A stretch of DNA of 5,331 nt. It comes from Pseudomonadota bacterium (GTDB taxonomy: Bacteria > Pseudomonadota > Alphaproteobacteria > Micavibrionales > Micavibrionaceae). The notes beneath the pieces are model-generated. The model searched no databases. It saw nothing but the letters and a program-made list of their open reading frames with translations, and was not told the DNA's origin. This document shows, piece by piece, positions 1 through 5,331 of the stretch. The stretch's first letter is position 1, and each line of letters starts with the position of its first letter. A program made the translations under genes and the position numbers. The stretch covers positions 1 through 5,331 of the forward strand of contig JACQIJ010000107.1 in assembly GCA_016198545.1 (NCBI GenBank), given 5' to 3'.

Positions 1-446
1 AATGGGCGGCGCGTCGGGAATTTGAAGGGGAGCGCGGCAAGACGACATGGGAATCCCTCAAGGATTTCGGTCTTAAGATCATAGGGCATTACCGCGAAGG
101 CGGGAATGTGACGATGAGTCATCTGGTCGAGATGTGCGGCGCGGACAAAGGTTTCAGCCGCGTAAAGAGCTCCATTGAGATGACAATGCGCGATCCCTCG
201 TATCAGCGGGATATCGCTGCGGCGCGCAAGCTGTCGCTGCAGCCATCGGCTGCTGTGGCGAAGAAGTTGGCGCCGTCTTCCGCGCCCGCAACGCCCGCGC
301 ATGCGTACGCAACGCCCGCATTGGGCCGTACCGGGACCGGGACACGACAGAAAGCAGCCGCGCCTGGCGGAGAAGAAGGCGTTCCGGTTGAGGCCATTGA
401 CAAGCAGGAAGGCCGCGAACGCAAGGGTGGCGAACAGAGGGAATAG
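1..446 (+). CDS. C-terminal part of an unrecognised protein (5' end outside window)
   Basis: The frame with codons starting at base 3 is open from the window edge to a TAG at 444-446, giving about 147 residues of a protein that starts further left. An internal ATG at 108 has no good ribosome binding site and sits in continuous coding sequence, so I treat it as internal. The first ~80 residues look like a folded helical segment, with polar and charged stretches such as TTWESLKDFGLKIIGHYREG. The last ~65 residues are low complexity: first Ala/Pro-rich, then Gly/Glu/Lys/Arg-rich, ending in EGRERKGGEQRE, and probably disordered. A 12-base direct repeat (287-298 and 308-319) encodes two ATPA units in this tail. 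There is no signal peptide or membrane segment in the visible part. I do not recognise the family. The hairpin just after the stop suggests transcription ends here. Reality of the gene is likely; function is unknown. Confidence 0.6.
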   Translation, partial: WAARREFEGERGKTTWESLKDFGLKIIGHYREGGNVTMSHLVEMCGADKGFSRVKSSIEMTMRDPSYQRDIAAARKLSLQPSAAVAKKLAPSSAPATPAHAYATPALGRTGTGTRQKAAAPGGEEGVPVEAIDKQEGRERKGGEQRE

Positions 447-447
447 T

Positions 448-474
448 AAAAAGGCCGCGTTCTGCGGCCTTTTT
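448..474. terminator. Bidirectional rho-independent terminator
   Basis: Bases 448-458 (AAAAAGGCCGC) pair perfectly with 464-474 (GCGGCCTTTTT) around the 5-base loop GTTCT. The GC core GGCCGC/GCGGCC is followed by seven T on the plus strand (470-476) and by five T on the minus strand. It lies one base after the stop of the rightward gene and about 27 bases beyond the stop of the leftward lipoprotein gene, so it can end both transcripts. Confidence 0.9.
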
Positions 475-501
475 TTAATGCATTCATTTTTCCTGTATCT
501 G

Positions 502-975
502 TTAGTTTACGATTTCCCAGCTTCCGTCGGGCTGCTGGCATGCCGTTCCGTAGGCCGTTTCTTTCTGGCCGCCAACCATAATCGTCTGCTGGTATTCGCG
601 GCAGTAGCTGCCGCTGGAGCTTGTACCGTCGCGCGTCGGGGTATAGGAACCGCTGTGCCCGCTTTCCGGGTTGTTCCATGAAATAGTCTCCCCGATGCGG
701 GCATTGTGCGCGCCGCTTTGCGCCTGGCTCATATACATACGGTCTGCGCGGTCAAGGGACGACCCTACTTCGCTGCCGACAAGGGCGCCGAGCAGAACGC
801 CTGCGCCTGTCGCCCACAGGCGGCCCGAGCCGCCGCCTACCTGCGAACCGGCCAAGCCGCCGGCAACGGCGCCAACGCCCGTTCCGATCGTTTGCTTTGA
901 ACCCCAGTCGGTCGTCTGGCATCCCGCCAGCGACAATCCGGCGACCGCTATTGCAACCATTGCGAATTTTTTCAT
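502..975 (-). CDS. Glycine-zipper outer-membrane lipoprotein, rickettsial 17-kDa surface antigen family
   Basis: This 157-residue exported lipoprotein has a basic N-terminus (MKK), a hydrophobic stretch to residue ~15 and a clear lipobox LAGC with the lipidated Cys at 19. Residues ~31-71 are a glycine zipper (TGVGAVAGGLAGSQVGGG, then GALVGSEVGSSL) of the kind thought to pack against or span membrane. The C-terminal domain (~95-157) contains YCREYQQTIMVGGQKETAYG and ends ACQQPDGSWEIVN. From memory this closely matches the end of the Rickettsia 17-kDa antigen, and the total length is also the same. Cys125 and Cys146 could form a disulfide. The ATG at 973-975 is preceded by AGAGGA at 982-987 with 6 bases of spacing, a strong start. 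It is transcribed away from pdxH and ends at the hairpin 448-474. The family's role is poorly defined: an envelope structural or surface antigen. Family placement is firm; a precise function is not. Confidence 0.93.
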   Translation of the reverse strand: MKKFAMVAIAVAGLSLAGCQTTDWGSKQTIGTGVGAVAGGLAGSQVGGGSGRLWATGAGVLLGALVGSEVGSSLDRADRMYMSQAQSGAHNARIGETISWNNPESGHSGSYTPTRDGTSSSGSYCREYQQTIMVGGQKETAYGTACQQPDGSWEIVN

Positions 976-1068
976 GTGTAATCCTCTTTCCGAGTTTGAT
1001 AAAGATACTGTAACAAGGACATATGTAGTGTGTAATCAGGGCAAAATAAAGGCGCAAAGTATACAAAA
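976..1068. promoter_or_regulatory. Divergent intergenic region, lipoprotein gene / pdxH
   Basis: These 93 bases are AT-rich compared with the flanking genes and must hold the promoters of two divergent genes. On the plus strand TTGATA (996-1001) resembles a -35 box, with CATATG-like sequence about 18 bases on, but the -10 match is poor. On the minus strand TACATA (complement of 1022-1027) could be a -10, with only a weak TTTATT 17 bases upstream. The 8-base palindrome ACATATGT (1019-1026) sits in the middle. Individual boxes are not secure; the regulatory role of the gap follows mainly from gene orientation. Confidence 0.4.
982..987 (-). promoter_or_regulatory. Ribosome binding site of the lipoprotein gene
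   Basis: On the minus strand the sequence reads AGAGGA, then 6 bases, then ATG. This is a near-ideal Shine-Dalgarno site and fixes the lipoprotein start at 975. Confidence 0.75.
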
Positions 1069-1692
1069 ATGCAAAGTTTCAACATAAATGAGGCCGAAAC
1101 GGCGGAACAGATGTCTGAAAATCCGTTCCCTCTTTTTTCTCAATGGTTTAAAGAGGCCGAGGCTACGGATTCGAATGATCCCAATGCCATGTGTCTGGCG
1201 ACGGCGGATGAATACGGACGTCCGTCGGTCCGCACTCTGCTTCTTAAGGGTTACGATGAGAGAGGTTTCATTTTTTATACAAACCGGGAGAGCCGGAAGG
1301 GGCGCGCGATTGAGGCAAATCCTTACGCCGCGATTCTTTTTTACTGGAAGACTTTAGATCGGCAGATTCATGTCGAAGGTTCCGTATCGCAGGTGGAAGA
1401 TAAAGAGTCGGATGACTATTTTTCTTCCCGACCCCGCGGCAGCCGCATCGGCGCATGTGCATCACAGCAATCCCGTACGCTTGAAAGTCGCGGAATGCTG
1501 CAAAAAAGGATAGAGGATCTGGAGAAAAAATATCAGGGAGATGAAAATATCCCTCGTCCCCCTTACTGGGGCGGATATCGTCTGAAGCCTGAACGCATTG
1601 AGTTTTGGCAGGCAGGCGCATTTCGTCTTCACACAAGGATTCTATATACGCGTTCCGGCGATGGATGGAAAAGAGAAATGCTTTTTCCGTGA
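1069..1692 (+). CDS. pdxH: Pyridoxamine/pyridoxine 5'-phosphate oxidase
   Basis: This FMN-dependent cytoplasmic oxidase converts pyridoxamine or pyridoxine 5'-phosphate to pyridoxal 5'-phosphate, the last step of B6 cofactor synthesis and salvage. The 207 residues cover the whole family length (E. coli PdxH has 218). Recognisable elements in order are RTLLLKGYDERGFIFYTN (55-72, FMN phosphate contacts), SRKG (75-78), YFSSRPRGS (117-125, substrate phosphate contacts corresponding to E. coli Tyr129/Arg133/Ser137), WGGYRLKPERIEFWQ (167-181) and RLHTR (186-190, corresponding to active-site Arg197/His199). Two usually conserved positions differ: Cys130 replaces Trp in IGAW, and Thr189 replaces Asp in RLHDR. 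The ATG at 1069 has no convincing Shine-Dalgarno site. The in-frame ATG at 1111, preceded by GGCGGAACAG, would give a 193-residue protein starting MSENPFPLF and is a credible alternative. The gene stands alone between divergent and convergent neighbours. Confidence 0.95.
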   Translation: MQSFNINEAETAEQMSENPFPLFSQWFKEAEATDSNDPNAMCLATADEYGRPSVRTLLLKGYDERGFIFYTNRESRKGRAIEANPYAAILFYWKTLDRQIHVEGSVSQVEDKESDDYFSSRPRGSRIGACASQQSRTLESRGMLQKRIEDLEKKYQGDENIPRPPYWGGYRLKPERIEFWQAGAFRLHTRILYTRSGDGWKREMLFP

Positions 1693-1702
1693 CCTTTCAA
1701 GA

Positions 1703-2764
1703 TCAGGTTTTCGTTATATCCAGTATGTCCAGAAACTGCCGCGCAATGACGTCCCATGCATAGCGCTCGCGGGCATGCGCGGCGCGCATGTTCGCATAGT
1801 CCGTTAATTCCAGCGCGCGATGTGCGGCTTGCGACAGATTGTCATCATGAAGGACACCCAGAAAGCTTTCCGTGACAATATCGCGCGGGCCGGTTACGTC
1901 ATATGCCGCTATCGGCAGCCCGCAGGCCAGCGCTTCCGCAAGCACAATGCCGAATGTGTCCGTGCGTGATGGAAATACGAATACGTGGGCGCTGCGGTAA
2001 TGATCCGCCAGATCGCGTCCTGTCTTTTTGCCGGTGAAGATGATGCCAGGGTATTTTTTTTGCAGGCGCTTCAGGGAAGGACCGTCGCCAACTACGATTT
2101 TTGTTCCGGCCCAATGCATTAAAAGAAAATCCTCAAGGTTTTTTTCAATGGCTATGCGGCCGACATACAGGGCGATGGGTTTTTCTGCATCGCGGAATAA
2201 GGCTGTTTCCGCGGGATAGAACGTGTCATGGTCAACGCCGCGATCCAGGGCGTAGAGAGGCGATGTGTATTTTTTCTGTTTTAATTCCTCGTTCAGACTG
2301 AGGGTCGTCGTAATGATTCCCGCCGACGGTTCATGGAAGCAGCGTAGCCATGATGTGGCCATCATTTTTACCGGGCGATGCAGGAAGGGCAGGTAACGTG
2401 CCGTACGCTTGGCTATGTAATCGGGGAACTGCGTGTGGTAGGCCGTCGTAAAAGGGATGTTCCGCTTTCGGCAATAACGCCGCCCTGCCCAGCCAAGAGG
2501 ACCTTCGGTGGCGATATGTATGGTCGTGGGATCGTATTCCGCGATGAGGCGCGCCATGTGGCGGTAGGGAAACAAGGCCAGTTCTATTTCCCTGTATCCC
2601 GGCATTGGCATTAGGAGTGGAAAATCAGACGGTCCCACGACACGGAAATCATGGCCCAGTTTTCGAATTTCTTTTCCTAAATGTTCATAGGTGCGCACAA
2701 CGCCGTTTATTTGCGGCGTCCACGCATCGCTTATGACCAAAATCCGCCTTTTTTTATCGCTCAC
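1703..2764 (-). CDS. GT4-family (GT-B fold) glycosyltransferase, MgtA/SQD2-like
   Basis: This 353-residue protein is a cytoplasmic or membrane-associated retaining glycosyltransferase using a nucleotide sugar. The N-terminal domain begins with ILVISDAWTPQINGVVRTYE (8-27), the strand and glycine-loop pattern of GT4 enzymes, followed by AYHTQFPDY (108-116). The C-terminal donor domain has YVGRIAIEKNL (200-210), GDGP (226-229) and SRTDTFGIVLAEALACGLP (266-284). The last contains a D269-x7-E277 version of the usual E-x7-E motif, typical of the TDTFG/TETLG subgroup that includes mannosyl- and sulfoquinovosyl-transferases acting on lipids. No signal peptide or membrane helix is visible. The start is GTG (2764): an in-frame TAG lies 13 codons upstream with no other start between, and the conserved N-terminus follows at once. 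A modest GAAGG precedes it by 9 bases. It converges on pdxH with a 10-bp gap and diverges from the propeller gene. Acceptor and sugar cannot be told from sequence. Confidence 0.9.
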   Translation of the reverse strand: MSDKKRRILVISDAWTPQINGVVRTYEHLGKEIRKLGHDFRVVGPSDFPLLMPMPGYREIELALFPYRHMARLIAEYDPTTIHIATEGPLGWAGRRYCRKRNIPFTTAYHTQFPDYIAKRTARYLPFLHRPVKMMATSWLRCFHEPSAGIITTTLSLNEELKQKKYTSPLYALDRGVDHDTFYPAETALFRDAEKPIALYVGRIAIEKNLEDFLLMHWAGTKIVVGDGPSLKRLQKKYPGIIFTGKKTGRDLADHYRSAHVFVFPSRTDTFGIVLAEALACGLPIAAYDVTGPRDIVTESFLGVLHDDNLSQAAHRALELTDYANMRAAHARERYAWDVIARQFLDILDITKT

Positions 2765-2770
2765 CGGGCT

Positions 2771-2800
2771 TTGCCTTCGTGTTTTTGTAGGCCATATATG
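2771..2800 (+). promoter_or_regulatory. Candidate promoter for the propeller-rluD unit
   Basis: TTGCCT (2771-2776) resembles a -35 box and TATATG (2795-2800), 18 bases later, a -10 box. The pair lies in the 64-bp divergent gap, about 30 bases before the ATG at 2829. The -10 match is only moderate, so this is a suggestion from position and partial consensus. Confidence 0.35.
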
Positions 2801-2813
2801 CTATGACATAGCA
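2799..2813. promoter_or_regulatory. 15-bp inverted repeat, operator-like
   Basis: TGCTATG (2799-2805) and CATAGCA (2807-2813) are exact reverse complements around a single A. The site overlaps the end of the candidate -10 box and abuts the ribosome binding site of the propeller gene, the place expected for a repressor or a start-site operator. No T-run follows and the loop would be too small for a hairpin, so a DNA-binding site is more likely than a terminator. No known regulator is recognised. Confidence 0.4.
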
Positions 2814-2820
2814 GAAAGGG
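2814..2820 (+). promoter_or_regulatory. Ribosome binding site of the secreted propeller gene
   Basis: GAAAGGG lies 8 bases before the ATG at 2829. It selects this start over the in-frame upstream ATGs at 2691 and 2733, which would run through the divergent glycosyltransferase gene and bury the signal peptide. Confidence 0.7.
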
Positions 2821-2828
2821 CGCAAAAC

Positions 2829-4238
2829 ATGAATATCGGTCGTGCAACCCTGCTTCTTATAATCGTTTTTCTTTCCGGTTTTTCCCAGCCAGCCGGCGCT
2901 CAGATGTGCAGCACGCCTTTTGAGGCAATTATAACGCTGCATCCGCCACAACTGGGTGTGCCTACTGTATGGGATGCCAAGTACAGTCGGGATGGGAAGC
3001 ATGAAATGGTACAGCTTTTCTCCGGTGTTCCAAAAGACGGGGGAACGGTTTTTGCCGTAGGTCGTACCGTGGCGCAGGCGGGCTTTAGACCGCTGGACCT
3101 TGTTCTTCTTGAAATGAATCGGCGCGGGCGGGTTCTCAATGAAAAATTCTATCCCTTGAAAGAGGCCGAAGTACCCGTGAAGATGATTGTCCTTAAGAAG
3201 GGGGATTATCTTGTCGTGTCAAACATCAGAGGATGGAGCAGCAAGGAGCGGAGGCAGGTCAGGCTGTCATGGTATAGTTCCGATGGGTCTTTTCGCAGTG
3301 AAAAGGTCATTGATGACAGCGATTACGATTATGATGCCGCAGGCCTCGTTCATGCGGCGGATGATGATGGGTTTGTCCTGATCGTGCATGCCGTGAACAG
3401 ATCCCAGGAATCCGATCAGCACGGGATGTTGATGCGTTTCACGGCTGGCGGGCAACAGGCCTGGAGCCGGGCGTACCGCCCGGGAATTCCCAACCGCATC
3501 GAAGGTCTTAGCGATGCGGGCGATGGTGGATACGTCGCGGCGGGAAGAATAAAAATTGACGATGGCCGCAACGCCGGCTGGGTAATGAAACTGGGCTATG
3601 ACGGGACGGTATTGTGGCAGCGCATTTTTCCGCGCGGCGCGGGGGCTGTTCTCAGCCGGGCGGCTCATGCTTCCGCCATGTCCGGGCACGAAGGCCAGGG
3701 TTTTATCCTCCTCGGTACGTCCGCTCCTTTGGATGGTGGCGCGGATGCCGCATGGCTTATGGCGGTTGATGCGCTGGGTGAGCCGCAATGGCAGCGTTAT
3801 TTCCGCCACCCTGACTTTTCATTTTCGTCCATTGGGGTTGATCGCATAGCGGATGGCCGCGTTACGGTTATAGTGAATGCTAAAGCGGTTGGTGGCCGCA
3901 GCCATCGGGGTCATGTACGCATGCTGGTTTTGTCGCCGCGCGGTGTCATTATAGGAGACGAAGCGTACATTGAAGGCGTACAGGCGGACGGAAAAGACTA
4001 TGTTCCGGGCTGGAACGGGGAACGCATTGTAACAGCGACGATCGAATCAGATTCAAGATCATCTGGTGCGGAAATGATCGGCGATAATTTCCTTGCAACG
4101 AAATCGGATGATGTCTCCGGTGAGAAGACGGATGCGGCGCAAAAGAATGGCGGCACAATGTCCGAGGGTTGGATTTTTGTCGCTACCGCGCTGGATCCCT
4201 ATGATGATCCCTGCATGATAAAACGCGCCGCCCCATGA
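2829..4238 (+). CDS. Secreted protein of unknown function, probable seven-bladed beta-propeller
   Basis: The 469-residue product begins with a typical Sec signal peptide: MNIGR, a hydrophobic core LLLIIVFLSGF, and a cleavage site after AGA at residue 24. The mature part can be laid out as seven repeats beginning near residues 71, 124, 180, 232, 289, 342 and 396, spaced 52-57 residues. The clearest repeats read DGGYVAAGR ... GWVMKLGYDGTVLWQRIF (232-267) and GQGFILLGT ... AAWLMAVDALGEPQWQRYF (289-325). Each has a Gly-rich first strand, a hydrophobic 'LMxL' strand, a DGxxxW turn and an aromatic end, which suggests a seven-bladed propeller. The last repeat carries an Asp/Ser/Lys-rich insertion at about 405-442. 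Only two Cys (27 and 462) remain after cleavage and could staple the two ends. No catalytic motif, lipobox or membrane anchor is visible. The protein is probably periplasmic or secreted. Its stop overlaps the rluD start, so the two genes are cotranscribed. Function unknown; the fold is inferred from repeat periodicity. Confidence 0.85.
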   Translation: MNIGRATLLLIIVFLSGFSQPAGAQMCSTPFEAIITLHPPQLGVPTVWDAKYSRDGKHEMVQLFSGVPKDGGTVFAVGRTVAQAGFRPLDLVLLEMNRRGRVLNEKFYPLKEAEVPVKMIVLKKGDYLVVSNIRGWSSKERRQVRLSWYSSDGSFRSEKVIDDSDYDYDAAGLVHAADDDGFVLIVHAVNRSQESDQHGMLMRFTAGGQQAWSRAYRPGIPNRIEGLSDAGDGGYVAAGRIKIDDGRNAGWVMKLGYDGTVLWQRIFPRGAGAVLSRAAHASAMSGHEGQGFILLGTSAPLDGGADAAWLMAVDALGEPQWQRYFRHPDFSFSSIGVDRIADGRVTVIVNAKAVGGRSHRGHVRMLVLSPRGVIIGDEAYIEGVQADGKDYVPGWNGERIVTATIESDSRSSGAEMIGDNFLATKSDDVSGEKTDAAQKNGGTMSEGWIFVATALDPYDDPCMIKRAAP

Positions 4239-5245
4239 ACGGAAGCATGACAGACGATGAGGCGCTTAATGTCCAGGTATTTTGCGCAGAAGACAAGGAT
4301 TCCGGGCAGCGTCTGGATGTATTTCTGGCAGGGCGGGATTCGGGGCTGTCCCGCTCGCGCATAAAGGCGCTGATAGTGGATGGCGCTGTTGCGCTGAACG
4401 GCCCTGTTTGCCGTGATCCGGCAAAAAAACTGCGCGTCGGCGATGTTGTGGAAATTATCGTGCCGTTGCCGGAAAATGCGGTTCCGGCGCCTGAAGACAT
4501 ACCGCTGAATGTTATTTATGAAGACGATGATCTTATCGTCATCAATAAGGCCGCCGGCATGGTTGTTCATCCTGCGCCCGGCCATTCGTCGGGAACGTTG
4601 GTGAATGCGCTGTTGCATCACTGCGGAGAAAGTCTTTCGGGAATCGGCGGCGTGCGCCGTCCCGGCATTATCCACCGGATCGACAAGGATACGACAGGCC
4701 TGATGGCCGCAGCAAAGAACGATGCGGCGCACCGCGCATTATCTTCACAGCTTTCAGACCGTACATTGACGCGTCTGTATAAAGCGTTGGTTTGGGGCGT
4801 GCCTGTGCACCGCAAGGGAGCGGTGAAGGATCCGATAGGCCGGCATCCCGTCAGCCGTCAGAAAATGGCGGTCAATAAAAAGAATGGGCGCGAAGCGATA
4901 ACGCATTATGTTGTCGAGAAAAATTTGGGCGCGGCATCAACGCTTCTCGAATGCCGTCTGGAAACGGGCCGTACGCATCAGATACGCGTCCATATGGCGC
5001 ATATGGGGCATCCGCTGGTAGGCGACGCCGTTTACGGGATACAGCGCACCGGAGCGGTTTCTTTGTTAAAAAAAGCGGGATACGGGGATCGGGAACAGGA
5101 GGCCATTATGGCCTTTCCGCGTCAGGCCCTGCATGCGTGGAAGATTTCTTTTATCCACCCCCGGACAGGCAACGAGATGATCTTTGAAGTTCCCCTGCCG
5201 GACGATATGAACGATCTAATTAGCTATTTTAAATCAAACAGTTAG
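4235..5245 (+). CDS. rluD: RluA/RluD-family 23S rRNA pseudouridine synthase
   Basis: This enzyme isomerises specific uridines to pseudouridine in structured RNA. RluD itself acts on helix 69 of 23S rRNA during large-subunit maturation. The 336 residues match the family length (E. coli RluD 326). An S4 RNA-binding domain spans ~25-77 (QRLDVFLAGRDSGLSRSRIK, then LRVGD). The catalytic domain follows with VINKAAGMVVHPAPGH (102-117), HRIDKDTTGLM (147-157) containing the catalytic Asp150, RLYKALVWG (180-188), GRTHQIRVHMAHMGHPLVGDAVYG (245-268) and RQALHAW (296-302). All key residues are present. The ATG lies inside the ATGA overlap with the upstream stop and lacks its own Shine-Dalgarno site, which indicates translational coupling; an ATG 12 bases on (4247) is a possible alternative. 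RluC-type specificity cannot be excluded by eye, so the symbol is by best resemblance. Confidence 0.93.
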   Translation: MNGSMTDDEALNVQVFCAEDKDSGQRLDVFLAGRDSGLSRSRIKALIVDGAVALNGPVCRDPAKKLRVGDVVEIIVPLPENAVPAPEDIPLNVIYEDDDLIVINKAAGMVVHPAPGHSSGTLVNALLHHCGESLSGIGGVRRPGIIHRIDKDTTGLMAAAKNDAAHRALSSQLSDRTLTRLYKALVWGVPVHRKGAVKDPIGRHPVSRQKMAVNKKNGREAITHYVVEKNLGAASTLLECRLETGRTHQIRVHMAHMGHPLVGDAVYGIQRTGAVSLLKKAGYGDREQEAIMAFPRQALHAWKISFIHPRTGNEMIFEVPLPDDMNDLISYFKSNS

Positions 5246-5331
5246 AACGATAACAAAAAATAATTTGAATTTACATAAAATTTTATGTAAGCTGGTAGTA
5301 ATGGGGTCGCGGTTAGGGCAGGTGTCGTTGC
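5246..5331. other. AT-rich region downstream of rluD, possible leader of a next gene
   Basis: These 86 bases start markedly AT-rich and become GC-rich near the right edge. They contain the palindrome at 5271-5290. TTGAAT (5265-5270) with TAAGCT 17 bases later (5288-5293) is a possible rightward promoter, though the -10 is weak. No GC-rich hairpin with a T-run is present, so no clear terminator for rluD is visible. In many alphaproteobacteria rpoH (heat-shock sigma factor) lies next to rluD; whether it does here cannot be seen. Confidence 0.4.
5271..5290. repeat. Perfect 20-bp palindrome
   Basis: TTACATAAAATTTTATGTAA is exactly equal to its reverse complement, 10 bases each side with no spacer. 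It begins 26 bases after the rluD stop, between a possible -35 (5265-5270) and -10 (5288-5293). With no loop and no GC it is a poor RNA hairpin, so a binding site for a dimeric regulator is the more natural reading. No known consensus is recognised. Confidence 0.6.

Noticed and set aside
203..679. Long minus-strand reading frame across the end of the first gene and the hairpin
   Set aside because: It runs through the terminator and out of frame across the lipoprotein gene; its composition is Arg/Pro-rich as expected of a shadow frame.
1054..1077. Direct repeat GCAAAGT (1054-1060 and 1071-1077) flanking the pdxH start
   Set aside because: Seven bases in an A-rich gap are expected by chance, and one copy is inside the coding sequence.
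1690..1712. Hairpin ACCT...AGGT followed by TTTT as a terminator between pdxH and the glycosyltransferase gene
   Set aside because: Only four base pairs around a 9-base loop and a short T-run; too weak to call.
2691..2828. N-terminal extension of the propeller gene to ATG at 2691 (or 2733)
   Set aside because: It would overlap the well-supported N-terminus of the divergent glycosyltransferase and place a clear signal peptide at residue 47. The ATG at 2829 has a good ribosome binding site and starts the signal peptide directly.
3267..3809. 180-codon minus-strand reading frame inside the propeller gene
   Set aside because: It is antisense to a continuous repeat protein with a signal peptide and shows no motif or start signal; taken as a shadow frame.
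5265..5290. Palindrome read as a rho-independent terminator of rluD
   Set aside because: The stem has almost no GC, there is no loop and no T-run follows on the plus strand.
5301..5331. ATG at 5301 open to the window edge as the start of a next gene
   Set aside because: Only ten codons are visible, there is no clear ribosome binding site, and the residues do not match a recognised N-terminus.

Overview
The window looks like a stretch of ordinary chromosome from an alphaproteobacterium. This is inferred from gene content: a lipoprotein closely resembling the rickettsial 17-kDa surface antigen, and a RluA-family pseudouridine synthase. Base composition is moderately GC-rich, with short AT-rich intergenic gaps. 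There are no tRNA or rRNA genes, insertion sequences, CRISPR arrays or clear signs of recent transfer.

Layout. Bases 1-446 (+) hold the 3' end of an unrecognised gene that enters from the left. A perfect hairpin at 448-474 with T-runs on both strands separates it from a convergent lipoprotein gene (502-975, -). A 93-bp divergent gap leads to pdxH (1069-1692, +). pdxH converges, with only 10 bp between, on a GT4 glycosyltransferase gene (1703-2764, -, GTG start). A 64-bp divergent gap holds a candidate promoter, a 15-bp inverted repeat and a good ribosome binding site. It leads into a two-gene unit: a secreted protein of about 469 residues (2829-4238, +) and an RluD-type 23S rRNA pseudouridine synthase (4235-5245, +), which overlap by ATGA. 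The last 86 bases are AT-rich and contain a perfect 20-bp palindrome. They may be the upstream region of a next gene.

Function. The genes do not form one obvious pathway. pdxH makes the cofactor pyridoxal phosphate, rluD modifies the large ribosomal subunit, the glycosyltransferase probably decorates a lipid or envelope glycan, and two products are exported (lipoprotein and secreted propeller). The least described item is the exported protein, which can be read as seven repeats of about 54 residues, a probable seven-bladed beta-propeller, translationally coupled to rluD. I see no defence, mobile or otherwise exotic system here.
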